From Oxalobacteraceae bacterium (GTDB lineage: Bacteria; Pseudomonadota; Gammaproteobacteria; Burkholderiales; Burkholderiaceae_D): a stretch of 38,677 bases of DNA. This document shows, in pieces, positions 6,756 through 16,196 of this stretch (position 1 is the stretch's first letter; every line of letters begins with the position of its first letter). The notes beneath the pieces are model-generated. The model was given only the letters and a program-made list of their open reading frames with translations, was not told the DNA's origin and did no database searches. The translations under genes were made by a program, and so were the position numbers. Where the stretch lies: the NCBI GenBank assembly GCA_030698225.1, contig JAUYNR010000031.1, forward strand, positions 1-38,677. Reading direction: 5' to 3'.

Positions 6756-8837
6756 ATGCGCCATTTCGCCGTGCTGGCTTGTCTGGGGTTTTTTGCTTGC
6801 TCAATCTCGGCTGCGCCGCTGCCCGAATCCTCCCGCCCCATACCGGGTTCCAATGCCGCCCGACCTATGAAACTCATCGACCGTGACGGCGACCGGGTTT
6901 CAGATGGCTTGCAGGCAGGCATCGCGGCAGCCCGCCCAGGCGACAGCTTCCGCGTTATCGTCACCTATAGCGGCGCGGGCAATGCAGCGGCTGCGCGCGG
7001 AGCGGTGGGTTTTTTCGAACTCCACCGCGAGTTCAAAATTATCCGCGGATTTGCCGCCACAATGACAACCGCCCAGATCAGGGCGCTAGCGCAGCAAGCG
7101 GGGGTGTTCAGAATCGAGGAGGACTTCCGCGTCTCGGCCAAGCTCGACGCCGCCCGCCCCGACTTCGGCACGGATGCGGCGCGCACGAGCTTCGGGGTGA
7201 GCGGAGCGGGCATCAAAGGCTGCATCGTCGATACCGGTGTCGATCCGAACCACGAGCAGTTGAACAATTATCTCCCGATCCCTTTTTTTGATGCGATAAA
7301 CGCACGCACGGTGGCGTATGACGACCACGGCCACGGCACCCACGTGACGTCGATCGCTTTCGGCGACGGCACCGGCGGTTCAGGTGCTGACAAATACAAG
7401 GGTGTGGCCCCCGGCGTTGTGATTCACGCCGCCAAGGTGCTGGATCAGTTCGGCTCCGGGCTGGAAAGCCAGGTGATCGCCGGAATCGACTGGTGCGTGG
7501 CCCAGGGCGCCCATATTATTTCGATGAGCCTCGGCTCCGAGGCGCCCTCCGACGGAAATGACGCGCTGAGCCGGGCTGCCAATGCGGCCGTGGCGAGCGG
7601 CAGCGTAGTGGTGGCTGCGGCCGGCAACGCAGGCGACGAGCCGGGCACGGTGGGCTCACCGGGGGCGGCAGCCCAAGTCATCACCGTTGCGGCATGCGCA
7701 GAGCGGTCTGCTCCGGCCGGATCGCCCAACCACTCGGATGGGATTTATTTGACGCCCTTTTCCAGCCGGGGACCGACGCTGGACAACCGCATTAAGCCGG
7801 ACGTCTGCGCCCCCGGTCTCAGCATCACGGCGGCGAAAGCCGGTACCGCCAGCGGTTACGTCACTTACAGCGGGACATCGATGGCCACGCCGTTCGTCGC
7901 CGGTACCGTCGCACTGGCGCTCCAGGCGAAGAACCCACTGCTGCTACCCGCAGAACTGCGACAGAACCTCGAATCCACGGCGCAGGATCGCGGCCCTGCC
8001 GGCAAGGACAATGACTCGGGTGCCGGGCTCATCGACGGCTACGCGTTTGTGGCCAAAACCAAGGGCGAGTCAGGTTACCTGCCGACCGCTTTCCCGACTT
8101 ACGGGCGCGTTTCCGCCAGCGTCGCGAATCACGGCCTGTGGACCTACACGTTCGCCATTGCCCAAGCCGACCTCGGCATCCCCGTTGGCGCCGCGATCAC
8201 CATCAACGGCCAGGCAAAATGCGTATTGCCGTTTTTCGGCGGGTGCCTCGCCGCGCAGTGGGATCCCGACCTCGACGCAAAACTGATAGACCCCAACGGG
8301 GCGCTGTTGGCCGACAGCACTTGTGCAGCCGATGACGAATGCGGCGGCATCGGCCGTCAGGAAACGCTGCACGCGATGCCAACCGTGGCTGGAACCTACA
8401 CGATCCAGGTTTACCCGTCCGAGGACAGCGTGAACCTGGGCAAGGGCGGAAGCTTCTTCCTCGACCTTTCGACCGGCCCGCTCACCAGCGTCGCCAGCAA
8501 TCCCGATCCTATAGTGCACGTGGCAGGTTTGGACCCAAGCAGTACCGGCAACAAGACTGGGTGGAAGGCAACCGTCACGATTACGCTGCACGTCCCAGTG
8601 TTGGGCGCCAAGGTCAGCGGTAACTGGAGCGACGGCTATAGCGGGAATTCCTCCTGCACCACCGGTACTAATGGCAAATGCAGTGTGACCAGCGGCAACA
8701 TACCCAAGCGCAAAAGCAGTGCGAAGTTCACCATCACCAACGTAACCGGCGCGCTTACTTATGATCCAGGCAGCAACGAAGTCACGAGTATCACGGTATC
8801 GAAGCCTATCGGAGCTGTAATCGCATTCCCGTGGTAA
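6756..8837 (+). CDS. Secreted subtilisin-like serine protease (S8)
   Basis: The 693-residue precursor begins with a signal peptide (MRHFAVLACLGFFACSISAA), then an I9-like propeptide region (about 50-125). The subtilase domain has catalytic D159 (IVDTGVD), H193 (HGTHV), oxyanion N291 (AAAGNAG) and S375 (YSGTSMATPFVAG). After residue 440 a region of beta-rich sequence follows, ending in an Ig-like module (VTITLHVPVLGAKVSGNWSD, then CTTGTNGKCSVT) that may bind substrate or the cell surface. The start at 6756 gives a proper signal peptide and has AGGGGG 8 nt upstream; an in-frame ATG at 6714 would spoil it. It stands alone, divergent from the two-component system. Substrates are unknown. Confidence 0.93.
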   Translation: MRHFAVLACLGFFACSISAAPLPESSRPIPGSNAARPMKLIDRDGDRVSDGLQAGIAAARPGDSFRVIVTYSGAGNAAAARGAVGFFELHREFKIIRGFAATMTTAQIRALAQQAGVFRIEEDFRVSAKLDAARPDFGTDAARTSFGVSGAGIKGCIVDTGVDPNHEQLNNYLPIPFFDAINARTVAYDDHGHGTHVTSIAFGDGTGGSGADKYKGVAPGVVIHAAKVLDQFGSGLESQVIAGIDWCVAQGAHIISMSLGSEAPSDGNDALSRAANAAVASGSVVVAAAGNAGDEPGTVGSPGAAAQVITVAACAERSAPAGSPNHSDGIYLTPFSSRGPTLDNRIKPDVCAPGLSITAAKAGTASGYVTYSGTSMATPFVAGTVALALQAKNPLLLPAELRQNLESTAQDRGPAGKDNDSGAGLIDGYAFVAKTKGESGYLPTAFPTYGRVSASVANHGLWTYTFAIAQADLGIPVGAAITINGQAKCVLPFFGGCLAAQWDPDLDAKLIDPNGALLADSTCAADDECGGIGRQETLHAMPTVAGTYTIQVYPSEDSVNLGKGGSFFLDLSTGPLTSVASNPDPIVHVAGLDPSSTGNKTGWKATVTITLHVPVLGAKVSGNWSDGYSGNSSCTTGTNGKCSVTSGNIPKRKSSAKFTITNVTGALTYDPGSNEVTSITVSKPIGAVIAFPW

Positions 8838-8973
8838 TGACGTGGAGTTGCACCGCGTAACTCAGTTCAAACTGAAAGGGTAGTTCGAACCACGCAGGAT
8901 GAAAATTTGACTTCGCATTATGGTCGGTCGAGGCCATTCTTGCTTTCGTCAGCCAATGTATTTTTAACGAAAA

Positions 8974-9327
8974 TTAACTGCCGCGATAGGTCGAATATGC
9001 CCACGGCGAGACCAGCAGCGGCACGTGGTAATTCTGGGCGGGGTCGGCGATGCCGAAGGCAATGGTCACGCGGTCGATGAATTTCGGCTCCGGCAGGGTC
9101 AGGCCTTGCAGATCGAAATAGTCTCCGGCAAAGAACACCAGTTCGTAGCGGCCGACGCGCAGCGCGCCGCCTTCCAGCAGCGCCGCATCGCAGCGGCCGT
9201 CGCGGTTGGTGACAGCGGTTGCGAGCAGGGTCCGGTCGCCGTTCTGCACTGCATACAGCTCGACCCTGACCCCGGCACCGGGCTTGCCTTGCGCGACATC
9301 CAGCACATGCGTTGTGAGCTTTCCCAT
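8974..9327 (-). CDS. uraH: 5-hydroxyisourate hydrolase (transthyretin-like)
   Basis: This 117-residue protein carries the family signatures: N-terminal KLTTHVLDVAQGKPG with the active-site His, a central RYELVFFAGDYF strand pair, HVPLLVSPWAYSTYRGS near the end and the characteristic C-terminal YRGS. It hydrolyses 5-hydroxyisourate to OHCU in urate breakdown. The start at 9327 has GGGGAG 5 nt upstream. No other purine-catabolism gene is in the window, so partners must lie elsewhere. It is flanked downstream by the protease (convergent) and upstream by a MITE-like element. Confidence 0.93.
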   Translation of the reverse strand: MGKLTTHVLDVAQGKPGAGVRVELYAVQNGDRTLLATAVTNRDGRCDAALLEGGALRVGRYELVFFAGDYFDLQGLTLPEPKFIDRVTIAFGIADPAQNYHVPLLVSPWAYSTYRGS

Positions 9328-9353
9328 GGTGGCTCCCCTATATCGGAATGATT

Positions 9354-9606
9354 GGCAAATCATCCTAGATTCCTTAGTTGGACAGGTGTGAGTGTGCGTT
9401 TTTCCGGCTTTCTGGCTAGGCGCGACGACGACGCAACCTTCATGTTGCTAGGAGGAGCAACGAAGCCAGGGAGCTGGAAAAACGTGCAATCGCGCCTGTA
9501 GCGTTCTCACCCAAATGGTGAACTGTTTAATCATAAAAAATTCCAATAAATTCATGAATTTATCGAAGTCAACAAGCGGTCAATTGAGGAATCTAGGATT
9601 TTGCCT
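9354..9606. mobile_element. MITE-like element with nested inverted repeats
   Basis: The ends ATCCTAGATTCCT (9362-9374) and AGGAATCTAGGAT (9587-9599) are perfect inverted copies, and the similarity extends on both sides to roughly GGCAAA...TAGTTG. Inside, arms at 9394-9417 and 9464-9487 (GTGCGTTTTTCC... and ...GGAAAAACGTGC) form a second hairpin, and GTTGCT/AGCAAC (about 9444-9461) a third. It encodes no protein. Size, nesting and intergenic location fit a non-autonomous mobile element or a structured repeat. No target-site duplication is evident to me. Confidence 0.6.
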
Positions 9607-9621
9607 ACAAAATAAGCAAAA

Positions 9622-10290
9622 TCAGGGAACCCGCTGATCGACCTCATCCATCGCCATCGCATCCAGGTGCGCGACCTCGCCCCAAGACATCAGCCGCAGC
9701 ACATCGGCTTCCAGCCGCAAGCGATTGACGCTGGCGTTCAGTACCGGAAAGTCGCGCGGCGTCGAAAGCGGCAGTGACAGCGCTGCCCGGTACGCGCATT
9801 CCAGCACGCCGCCGTGCGCCACCAGCGCAATTTTTTGCCCCGGATACCGGCGCGCCCAATGCAGCATCGCGGCCACGCTGCGCGCATAGAATTTGCGGAA
9901 ACTCTCGCCTGCGCGCGCGCCGGACGGGAATACCGCATCGATATCGCGCGCTTGCCAGGCGGCAAAAGCGGCCGGATAGCGCTGACTGATGTCGCTGTAG
10001 TACAAGCCTTCAAACGCGCCGTAACAGCGCTCGCGCAAGCCGGGGTCGCAGATCACCTGCATCGGCCCGGCTTGCTGCGCAGCGAGCGCCTGCGCGGTTT
10101 GCCGCGCCCGCCGCAAGTCGCTGCTGATGATGGCCGCCAACGGCTCGTCGCGCAACGCCTGCCCCAGCGCATCGGCCTGCGTTTGCCCTTGGGCGTTGAG
10201 CGCAATGTCGCAATGCCCTTGCAGGCGCTTGACCGCATTCCAGTCGGTCTCGCCGTGCCGGATCAACAGTATTTCGGTGCTATTGCCCAT
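9622..10290 (-). CDS. Histidine phosphatase (phosphoglycerate mutase-like)
   Basis: The 222-residue protein has the RHG motif with catalytic His (LLIRHGETDWN, about residue 12), the conserved SDLRRARQTAQAL segment, an acid-base Glu region (LRERCYGAFEGL) and the second His (ALVAHGGVLECA). This matches the GpmB/CobC branch of the histidine phosphatase family. The true substrate is unclear (3-phosphoglycerate, alpha-ribazole phosphate or another phosphoester). It starts 6 nt after the stop of the PEBP gene and is probably the last gene of the tyrS-dtd-PEBP transcript. Confidence 0.88.
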   Translation of the reverse strand: MGNSTEILLIRHGETDWNAVKRLQGHCDIALNAQGQTQADALGQALRDEPLAAIISSDLRRARQTAQALAAQQAGPMQVICDPGLRERCYGAFEGLYYSDISQRYPAAFAAWQARDIDAVFPSGARAGESFRKFYARSVAAMLHWARRYPGQKIALVAHGGVLECAYRAALSLPLSTPRDFPVLNASVNRLRLEADVLRLMSWGEVAHLDAMAMDEVDQRVP

Positions 10291-10296
10291 ATGCCT

Positions 10297-10947
10297 TTAT
10301 TGCCCTTGGCCGGCCTGCTGCGCCACCAGACCTGGCGACAGCGTATAGCTGCCGCTGATGCTGGCTTGCGCCAGGATATGGCCATCCATCGCCGCCAGTG
10401 CCTGCTGCCCGGTAAATGCGCCTTCGACCGGCAAGTGGACCAGGTCCAGCGCATACAAGGTAAAGGTGTAGTGATGCACGATGGAATCGTTCCACGGCGG
10501 GCATGGGCCGTCGTAACCGTAATAGTCGCCCGACATATCCTGATCGGCGGCGAACCAGCCGGTATAGTCGTTGATGCCCTGTCGTGCCCCGCGCAATGCT
10601 TCCGGTCCCGGCTTGCCGCGCGCCAGAACGCCATCGCAGAATTCGCCCTCGGCAATCGCCAACATGTCCGGCGGCAGGTCGAGCAGAATCCAGTGGAAGA
10701 AATCGACGCGCGGCAGATCGGCCGGAACCTTGCGCCCGAGCTGGTTCACATCATCGCCTTGCGACGGCGCATCGCGGTCGCTGCAGATCAGCGCCAGCGA
10801 CTTGGTGCCGGGCGGCGCGTCGCGCCAGCCGAGATGCGGATTTTTATTGTCGGACAAGACCACACGGGCCCTGGGGTCCATTTTGCAAAATGCAAATTTG
10901 GCAGGAATGGAACCACCGTCTTCGAATGAATCGCTCCAGAATTGCAT
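10297..10947 (-). CDS. YbhB/YbcL family protein (PEBP fold)
   Basis: This 216-residue protein belongs to the bacterial phosphatidylethanolamine-binding-protein-like family: N-terminal FWSDSFEDGGSIPAKFAF, NPHLGWRDAPPGTKSLALICSDRDAP (the ligand-pocket D-P-D-A-P type motif), FFHWILLDLP and the YYGYDGPCPPWNDSIVHHY segment. No signal peptide is apparent, so it is probably cytoplasmic. The biological role of these proteins is poorly known; ligand binding is inferred from the fold. The start is set by GGAG 6-7 nt upstream of ATG 10947. Confidence 0.9.
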   Translation of the reverse strand: MQFWSDSFEDGGSIPAKFAFCKMDPRARVVLSDNKNPHLGWRDAPPGTKSLALICSDRDAPSQGDDVNQLGRKVPADLPRVDFFHWILLDLPPDMLAIAEGEFCDGVLARGKPGPEALRGARQGINDYTGWFAADQDMSGDYYGYDGPCPPWNDSIVHHYTFTLYALDLVHLPVEGAFTGQQALAAMDGHILAQASISGSYTLSPGLVAQQAGQGQ

Positions 10948-10993
10948 GATCGCTCCTTCATTATCGTTACCAGGATTGCCCTGCTTCACACCA

Positions 10994-11065
10994 ATATACC
11001 CGATACCGTATTTAAATAATAACAATAAAATACAACGGAAAAACCAACGTTTTCGAGCATACCCC
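10994..11065 (+). repeat. Dispersed 'GTATTT-ATGCGG-ATACCC' element, copy H
   Basis: ATATAC is at 10994, GTATTT at 11008, CAACGG at 11033 (two changes from ATGCGG) and ATACCCC at 11059, with spacers of 8, 19 and 20 nt. It lies between dtd and the PEBP gene, antisense to both, and interrupts what is otherwise a compact operon. Confidence 0.72.
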
Positions 11066-11092
11066 ACCAAAAGCCGGTCACGCAAAGAGATC

Positions 11093-11542
11093 TCAGAGGG
11101 CCGGCCTGAGCTGCAGCCAAAACGTCACCGGACCGTCGTTGGTCAGCGTGACCTGCATATCGGCGCCGAAACGCCCGCTTTCCACCAGCGGATGTCGCAA
11201 GCGCGCCTGCGCCACAAAATAGTCGAACAGGCGCCTACCCTCCTCGGGCGCGGCTGCCGGCGTAAACGACGGCCGGGTGCCGGACTTGGTATCGGCCGCC
11301 AGCGTGAATTGCGGCACCAGCAACAAACCGCCCTGCACTTGCGCCAGGCTCCGGTTCATCTTACCAGCGTCGTCGGAAAACACCCGGTAAGCAATCAATT
11401 TGGACAGCAGCGCATCGGCTTGCTTGACGCTATCGCCGCGCTCAGCGCACAGAAATACCATCAAACCGGCATCAATAGCGCCAACGGTGACACTATCGAC
11501 CGCCACGCTGGCCTGCGACACCCGCTGCAACAATGCGATCAT
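11093..11542 (-). CDS. dtd: D-aminoacyl-tRNA deacylase
   Basis: This 149-residue protein of normal family length starts [13 protein letters not shown] and shows the VPQFTLAAD active-site strand (usually SQFTL, here PQFTL) and the NDGPVTF motif with the cross-subunit Gly-cisPro. Dtd removes D-amino acids, and glycine mischarged on tRNA-Ala, acting as proofreading outside the ribosome. It begins 10 nt after the tyrS stop, a sensible pairing because tyrosyl-tRNA synthetase readily charges D-Tyr. ATG 11542 is chosen by homology; a longer frame upstream would overlap tyrS. Confidence 0.95.
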   Translation of the reverse strand: MIALLQRVSQASVAVDSVTVGAIDAGLMVFLCAERGDSVKQADALLSKLIAYRVFSDDAGKMNRSLAQVQGGLLLVPQFTLAADTKSGTRPSFTPAAAPEEGRRLFDYFVAQARLRHPLVESGRFGADMQVTLTNDGPVTFWLQLRPAL

Positions 11543-11552
11543 CGCGGCACCT

Positions 11553-12821
11553 CTACGCCAGCGTGACGCGGGCAAACTTGCGCTTGCCGACCTGCAGCAC
11601 CATGGTGCCAGCTTCCACTTTCAAGCCTTTGTCGGAAATCATGTTGCCGTCAATCCGCACCCCGCCCTGCTCGACCATGCGCAGCGCTTCCGAGCTCGAC
11701 GCGCACAAATTGGCCTGTTTCAGCAACTGGCCGATACCCAGCGGCGCGCCGCGGAGTGCCAGCTCTGGAACGTCGTCCGGAATGCCGCCCTTCGAGCGGT
11801 TGACGAAATCGGCCAGCGCATCAACCGCCGCCTGCGCCGAATGGAAGCGGGCGACGATCTCCTGCGCCAGCGCCACCTTCACATCGCGCGGATTCTTGCC
11901 GGCTTCGACTTCGGCCCTGAAAGCGGCAATCTCGGCCAGCGAGCAAGACGACAGCAATTCGTAATAGCGCCACATCATCGGGTCCGAAATGCTCATCAGC
12001 TTGGCGAACATGATGTTGGCCGGCTCGGTGATGCCGATGTAATTATTCTTCGACTTCGACATCTTTTCGATGCCGTCCAGTCCTTCCAGCAGCGGCATGG
12101 TCAGGATGCACTGCGGCTCCTGGCCGTAATCCTTTTGCAGTTCGCGCCCCATCAGCAGATTGAATCTCTGGTCGGTGCCGCCGAGTTCGAGGTCGCTCTT
12201 CAACGCGACCGAATCGTAACCCTGCAGCAGCGGATACAGGAATTCATGCACCGAGATCGGCGTATTGGCCTTGAAGCGCTTGCTGAAATCGTCGCGCTCC
12301 ATCATCCGCGCCACGGTCGAATGCGAGGCCAGCTCGATCATCCCGCGCGCGCCCAGCGGATCGCACCATTCGGAGTTGTAGCGAATTTCGGTTCTTTCGG
12401 CATCCAGCACCAGGCTGGCCTGCTTGAAGTAGGTCATCGCATTGCGTTCGATCTGCTCCCGGGTCAGCGGCGGACGCGTCACGTTGCGTCCGGACGGGTC
12501 GCCGATCATCGAGGTGAAGTCGCCGATCAGGAAGATCACGTGATGGCCCAGGTTCTGCAACTGGCGCATCTTGTTGAGTACCACGGTGTGGCCCAGATGC
12601 AGGTCGGGCGCGGTCGGGTCGAGTCCGAGCTTGATCCGCAGCGGTATGCCGCTGCGTTCGGCGCGCGCCAGTTTCTGCGCGAATTCGGCCTCGATCAGCA
12701 ATTCGTCGGCGCCGCGCAGGGTGATGGCCAGCGCCTGCTGCACCTGATCCGACAGCGGCGGGGCTGTGCCCGGCGCAGAAGCTGCGCGCCCGGCTGGGGC
12801 TGATGGGGATTGAGCGTCCAT
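11553..12821 (-). CDS. tyrS: Tyrosyl-tRNA synthetase
   Basis: This is a 422-residue class I synthetase. It has the HLGH form of the HIGH motif in [16 protein letters not shown], the tyrosine-pocket region with [24 protein letters not shown], and a C-terminal S4 RNA-binding domain from about residue 345 ([14 protein letters not shown]...). The sequence type ([14 protein letters not shown]) is that of the TyrZ-like bacterial branch. The first 30 residues are low-complexity (Ser/Ala/Pro) and the start could be a little later. It is divergent from the M23 peptidase gene and heads a likely tyrS-dtd-(PEBP-phosphatase) transcript. Confidence 0.96.
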   Translation of the reverse strand: MDAQSPSAPAGRAASAPGTAPPLSDQVQQALAITLRGADELLIEAEFAQKLARAERSGIPLRIKLGLDPTAPDLHLGHTVVLNKMRQLQNLGHHVIFLIGDFTSMIGDPSGRNVTRPPLTREQIERNAMTYFKQASLVLDAERTEIRYNSEWCDPLGARGMIELASHSTVARMMERDDFSKRFKANTPISVHEFLYPLLQGYDSVALKSDLELGGTDQRFNLLMGRELQKDYGQEPQCILTMPLLEGLDGIEKMSKSKNNYIGITEPANIMFAKLMSISDPMMWRYYELLSSCSLAEIAAFRAEVEAGKNPRDVKVALAQEIVARFHSAQAAVDALADFVNRSKGGIPDDVPELALRGAPLGIGQLLKQANLCASSSEALRMVEQGGVRIDGNMISDKGLKVEAGTMVLQVGKRKFARVTLA

Positions 12822-12867
12822 GGTTAACTTATTTCACTTTCAAAAGGCTAATCGGTGCTTTCGACTT

Positions 12868-12876
12868 TGTTATAAT
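12868..12876 (+). promoter_or_regulatory. Extended -10 promoter for the M23 peptidase gene
   Basis: TGTTATAAT contains a perfect TATAAT (12871-12876) with an upstream TG, the extended -10 form, which compensates for the lack of a good -35. It lies 88 nt before the chosen start and in the tyrS-peptidase divergent gap. Confidence 0.55.
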
Positions 12877-12963
12877 GCTTGACTATTTCCCACCTTGCCG
12901 CTAGTCAATATAAAAACAATTAGAAAACGTATTCGTACGAAACGACAAATTTTAACTGATTGC

Positions 12964-14337
12964 ATGCAACCAATTCATAAATACCCGAGCCTCGGCTCGA
13001 CCGGCAAGCTGTTGCTTGGCACATCGCGCAAGACCCGGATCATCTCGGCCACCGCGCTGTTTCTGGCGGCATGCGCGTTCGGCGCGGTCGGCGTCGCACC
13101 GATGGCACCGGACGCGTCCGACCTGCCGGTCAGCTCGATCGAACAGCAAATAGCGCTGCCCAGCCTGGCCCAGCAAATCGCTGCGCTCGAACAATCCGCC
13201 CCCCAATACTTCATGCGCGAAGAAAAAGTCCGTAGCGGCGATACGCTGGCGACTTTGCTGGACCGGCTCGGGATCAACGATGCGGCAGCGGCCGATTTCA
13301 TCAAGTCCGACAGCACCGCACGCAGCGTGATGCAATTGCGCCCTGGCAAGAGCGTGCAGGCACAAACCGCTGACGACGGCAGCCTGCAGTGGTTGCGCAC
13401 CACGGTCGTCGGCGGCCGCGACAGCCCGGTCAAGAACCTCGTGATTGCGCGCAACGGCGACAACTTCAAGGCTGTCGAAGAAACCGCCGCAGTCGAAATG
13501 CGGGTCGAAATGCGCTCCGGCCTGATCCATTCGTCGCTGTTTGCCGCCACCGACAATGCCGACATCCCGGACCCGATCGCGAGCCAGATAGTCGACATGT
13601 TCTCGACCAATATCGACTTTGCCTCCGACCTGCGCAAAGGCGACCGCTTCCATGTGGTCTATGAAACTTACTGGCAGAACGGCGAATTCGTACGCACCGG
13701 CCGCGTGCTGGCGGGCGAATTTCTCAACAATGGGAGCACTTACCAATCGGTCTGGTTTCAGGAGCCCGACAGCAAACTGGGCGGCGGCTATTACGGATTT
13801 GACGGCAAGTCGCTGAAAAAGGCCTTCCTCAAATCCCCGCTCGAATTCTCCCGCATTTCCTCCGGATTTTCGATGCGCCGGCACCCGGTTCTGAACCAGT
13901 GGCGACAACACAAGGGCGTCGATTTCGCCGCGACGACCGGCACTCCGATCCGCGCCTCGGGCGATGGCGTGCTCGATTTCGCCGGCACCCAGAACGGCTA
14001 TGGCAACTTCATCGTCATCAAGCACTGGAACAACTATTCGACCGCTTACGCCCACATGAGCCGCCTGGCACCCGGCATGCGCAAGGGCAGCAAGGTCAGC
14101 CAGGGCGACGTGATCGGCTATGTCGGCTCCACCGGCTGGGCCACCGGCCCGCATCTGCATTACGAGTTCCGCGTCAATAATGTCGCGGTCAATCCGATGT
14201 CAGTCGATGTGCCGAATGCACAACCGATGACGACTGCCCAGTTGCAGCAATTCCGCAGCGTCGCCGGCGGCATCATGCATCGCCTGGCGTTGATGCGGCC
14301 GCAGGAAAACGCAGTCCAGCTGGCGTCAGCCAAGTAA
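12964..14337 (+). CDS. M23 peptidase (MepM/OapA-like murein endopeptidase)
   Basis: This 457-residue envelope protein has a short cytoplasmic N-terminus, one membrane anchor or signal segment (IISATALFLAACAFGAVGV, about 27-45), an OapA/LysM-like domain (about 85-140, VRSGDTLATLLDRLGI), a connecting domain, and a C-terminal lysostaphin-like M23 domain with zinc ligands in HKGVDFA (near residue 317) and HLHYEF (near 397). All zinc and catalytic residues are present, so it is likely an active endopeptidase cutting peptidoglycan cross-links. ATG 12964 is preferred over an in-frame TTG at 12895. anmK follows 113 nt downstream, linking wall cleavage with muropeptide recycling. Confidence 0.93.
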   Translation: MQPIHKYPSLGSTGKLLLGTSRKTRIISATALFLAACAFGAVGVAPMAPDASDLPVSSIEQQIALPSLAQQIAALEQSAPQYFMREEKVRSGDTLATLLDRLGINDAAAADFIKSDSTARSVMQLRPGKSVQAQTADDGSLQWLRTTVVGGRDSPVKNLVIARNGDNFKAVEETAAVEMRVEMRSGLIHSSLFAATDNADIPDPIASQIVDMFSTNIDFASDLRKGDRFHVVYETYWQNGEFVRTGRVLAGEFLNNGSTYQSVWFQEPDSKLGGGYYGFDGKSLKKAFLKSPLEFSRISSGFSMRRHPVLNQWRQHKGVDFAATTGTPIRASGDGVLDFAGTQNGYGNFIVIKHWNNYSTAYAHMSRLAPGMRKGSKVSQGDVIGYVGSTGWATGPHLHYEFRVNNVAVNPMSVDVPNAQPMTTAQLQQFRSVAGGIMHRLALMRPQENAVQLASAK

Positions 14338-14450
14338 CCTGATGTCCATCGCGAACGGCTTGCAATCGCAATACCCGTTCTCTGGAAGAAATGCGCTACA
14401 GCATGGTGGCTGAATAGTTCCAGTCACCGTTTTTCAGATTCCAGCCCAAA

Positions 14451-15614
14451 ATGCACGCTATCCTTACACCCCAACCCTGCCCCGCCAGCCTGACCATTGG
14501 CCTGATGTCCGGTACCAGCCTGGACGGCGTGGACGGCGTGCTCGCCAGCTGCGCGGCCGATGACGACAGCCGGATCCATTCGGTCGCCGGTGCATACATT
14601 CCGTTTCCGGATCCGCTGCGGGCCGAGTTGCTGGCCCTGCAAACGGCCGGCTTCAACGAGATCGAGCGCGAAGCACTGAGCGCCAATGCGCTGGCGCACC
14701 ATTACGCAGCCTGCGTGCAACAGTTACTGGCCAGCACTGGTCATGCGGCCGGCGAGATCAGTGCGATCGGCGTGCACGGACAAACCATACGACACCACCC
14801 CGAACTGGGCTTTACCCGCCAGACCAACAATCCGGCGTTGCTGGCCGAGTTGACCGGAATCGACGTGATCGCCGATTTTCGCAGCCGCGACATCGCAGCC
14901 GGCGGCCAGGGCGCACCGCTGGTGCCGGCTTTCCATCAAGCTGCATTCGGCCGGACCGGAGAAACCCGGGTGGTGGCGAATATCGGCGGCATCAGCAATA
15001 TCAGCATACTCGACGGCAGCAACAATGCTGGCACGGCGGGCACACTCGGCTTCGATACCGGCCCGGGCAATATGCTGCTCGATGCATGGATCGCACGTCA
15101 CCGCGGCTTGCCTTTTGACGCCGACGGCGCCTGGGCCGCTAGCGGCGCGGTGATTGCGACGCTGTTGCAGGCGCTGCTGCAGGAACCGTATCTGGCAGCG
15201 CCGCCGCCCAAGAGCACCGGGCGCGACCTGTTCCATATGGGATGGCTGGATGCCAAGCTGCAAGCTTTTCCCACCGCAGCGGCCGCCGACGTACAGGCGA
15301 CCCTGACCGCGTTCACCGCCCGCACCCTGGCCGACGCCATCGCGCGCCATGCCGGCGGCGCTGCAGCAGTCTATCTGTGCGGCGGCGGCGCCTACAATGC
15401 ACAGTTGGTCGCGCAATTGGCCGCGGCACTGCAGGCATGCGGACAGAACGCCCGCGTGCTGTCAACCGACGCGCTGGGCGTGGCGCCGAACCGGGTCGAA
15501 GCGCTGGCTTTCGCATGGCTGGCGCAACGCTTCCTGCAACGCCATGCCGGCAATCTGCCGGCCGTCACCGGCGCCCGGGGTTTGCGCGTGCTGGGCGCAC
15601 TCTACCCCCGCTGA
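14451..15614 (+). CDS. anmK: Anhydro-N-acetylmuramic acid kinase
   Basis: This 387-residue protein has the diagnostic [15 protein letters not shown] phosphate-binding loop near the N-terminus, [11 protein letters not shown], a catalytic Asp in [19 protein letters not shown] and [14 protein letters not shown]. AnmK phosphorylates and hydrates 1,6-anhydro-MurNAc recovered from peptidoglycan turnover, giving MurNAc-6-P. The ATG at 14451 has only a weak ribosome binding site but leaves a typical 16-residue lead before the IGLMSGTS motif. It shares a bidirectional terminator with erpA. No murQ is in the window. Confidence 0.95.
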   Translation: MHAILTPQPCPASLTIGLMSGTSLDGVDGVLASCAADDDSRIHSVAGAYIPFPDPLRAELLALQTAGFNEIEREALSANALAHHYAACVQQLLASTGHAAGEISAIGVHGQTIRHHPELGFTRQTNNPALLAELTGIDVIADFRSRDIAAGGQGAPLVPAFHQAAFGRTGETRVVANIGGISNISILDGSNNAGTAGTLGFDTGPGNMLLDAWIARHRGLPFDADGAWAASGAVIATLLQALLQEPYLAAPPPKSTGRDLFHMGWLDAKLQAFPTAAAADVQATLTAFTARTLADAIARHAGGAAAVYLCGGGAYNAQLVAQLAAALQACGQNARVLSTDALGVAPNRVEALAFAWLAQRFLQRHAGNLPAVTGARGLRVLGALYPR

Positions 15615-15631
15615 AGCAATTTCACCAGAAG

Positions 15632-15703
15632 ATATACTATTGGATGTATTTTTAAATACGCATTGAATATATGCGGTAGTGGCACAATTTTCTATCATAC
15701 CCC
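15632..15703 (+). repeat. Dispersed 'GTATTT-ATGCGG-ATACCC' element, copy C
   Basis: ATATAC is at 15632, GTATTT at 15646, ATGCGG at 15671 and ATACCCC at 15697, so all four motifs match perfectly with spacers of 8, 19 and 20 nt. This is the best representative copy. GATATTT follows 3 nt further on, as in copy B. It sits in the convergent gap after anmK and just before the shared terminator. Confidence 0.88.
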
Positions 15704-15747
15704 GTGATATTTAAACAACGAAGCAGATCGAAAACTGTTCCGACATT

Positions 15748-15777
15748 AAAAAAGGACGCCGTCGGCGTCCTTTTTTT
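15748..15777. terminator. Bidirectional rho-independent terminator (anmK / erpA)
   Basis: GGACGCC and GGCGTCC (15754-15770) pair around a GTC loop, preceded by six A (15748-15753) and followed by seven T (15771-15777). It therefore serves the plus-strand anmK and the minus-strand erpA operon. Confidence 0.92.
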
Positions 15778-15792
15778 GTTTTGCGCAGAAAC

Positions 15793-16143
15793 TCAGGCAG
15801 AAAATGAAGAGCCGCAACCGCAAGTGCTGCTGGCGCCCGGGTTCTTGATCACGAACTGAGCACCTTCCAGGTCGTCCTTGTAATCGATCTCGGCTCCGAC
15901 CAGATACTGGTAGCTCATCGAATCGATCAACAGCTGCACCCCGTTCTTGCTCATCGTGGTGTCGTCTTCATTGACGACTTCGTCGAAAGTGAAGCCGTAC
16001 TGGAAGCCTGAACAGCCGCCGCCCTGCACGAAGACACGCAGCTTCAGGTCGGGATTGCCTTCTTCGGCTATCAGGTCAGCGACTTTTTGTGCGGCGCTGT
16101 CAGTGAAAATTATCGGCGCAGGCATTTCGGTAACAGCATTCAT
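15793..16143 (-). CDS. erpA: Iron-sulfur cluster insertion protein ErpA
   Basis: This 116-residue A-type carrier has three conserved cysteines, one in [12 protein letters not shown] and two in the C-terminal STCGCGSSF. It receives Fe-S clusters from the Isc system and hands them to apoproteins, including the IspG/IspH isoprenoid enzymes. The ErpA assignment, rather than IscA, follows from the [25 protein letters not shown] segment and from the absence of isc neighbours. It is the last gene of the argC-membrane protein-bactofilin-erpA run, 53 nt after bactofilin. Confidence 0.95.
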   Translation of the reverse strand: MNAVTEMPAPIIFTDSAAQKVADLIAEEGNPDLKLRVFVQGGGCSGFQYGFTFDEVVNEDDTTMSKNGVQLLIDSMSYQYLVGAEIDYKDDLEGAQFVIKNPGASSTCGCGSSFSA

Positions 16144-16196
16144 TTCAGACTCCTACTAAGGAACAATATAAAGTGATTATAGACGTTCGCTGCAAC

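Noticed and set aside
9814..10929. 371-codon open frame on the plus strand
   Set aside because: It is antisense to the histidine phosphatase and PEBP genes, both of which have clear family motifs; composition is that of a shadow frame.
11400..12803. 467-codon open frame on the plus strand
   Set aside because: It lies antisense to tyrS, has no ribosome binding site and its His/Arg/Gln-rich translation is typical of the reverse strand of a GC-rich gene.
12952..14160. 402-codon open frame on the minus strand
   Set aside because: Antisense to the M23 peptidase, without recognisable domain.
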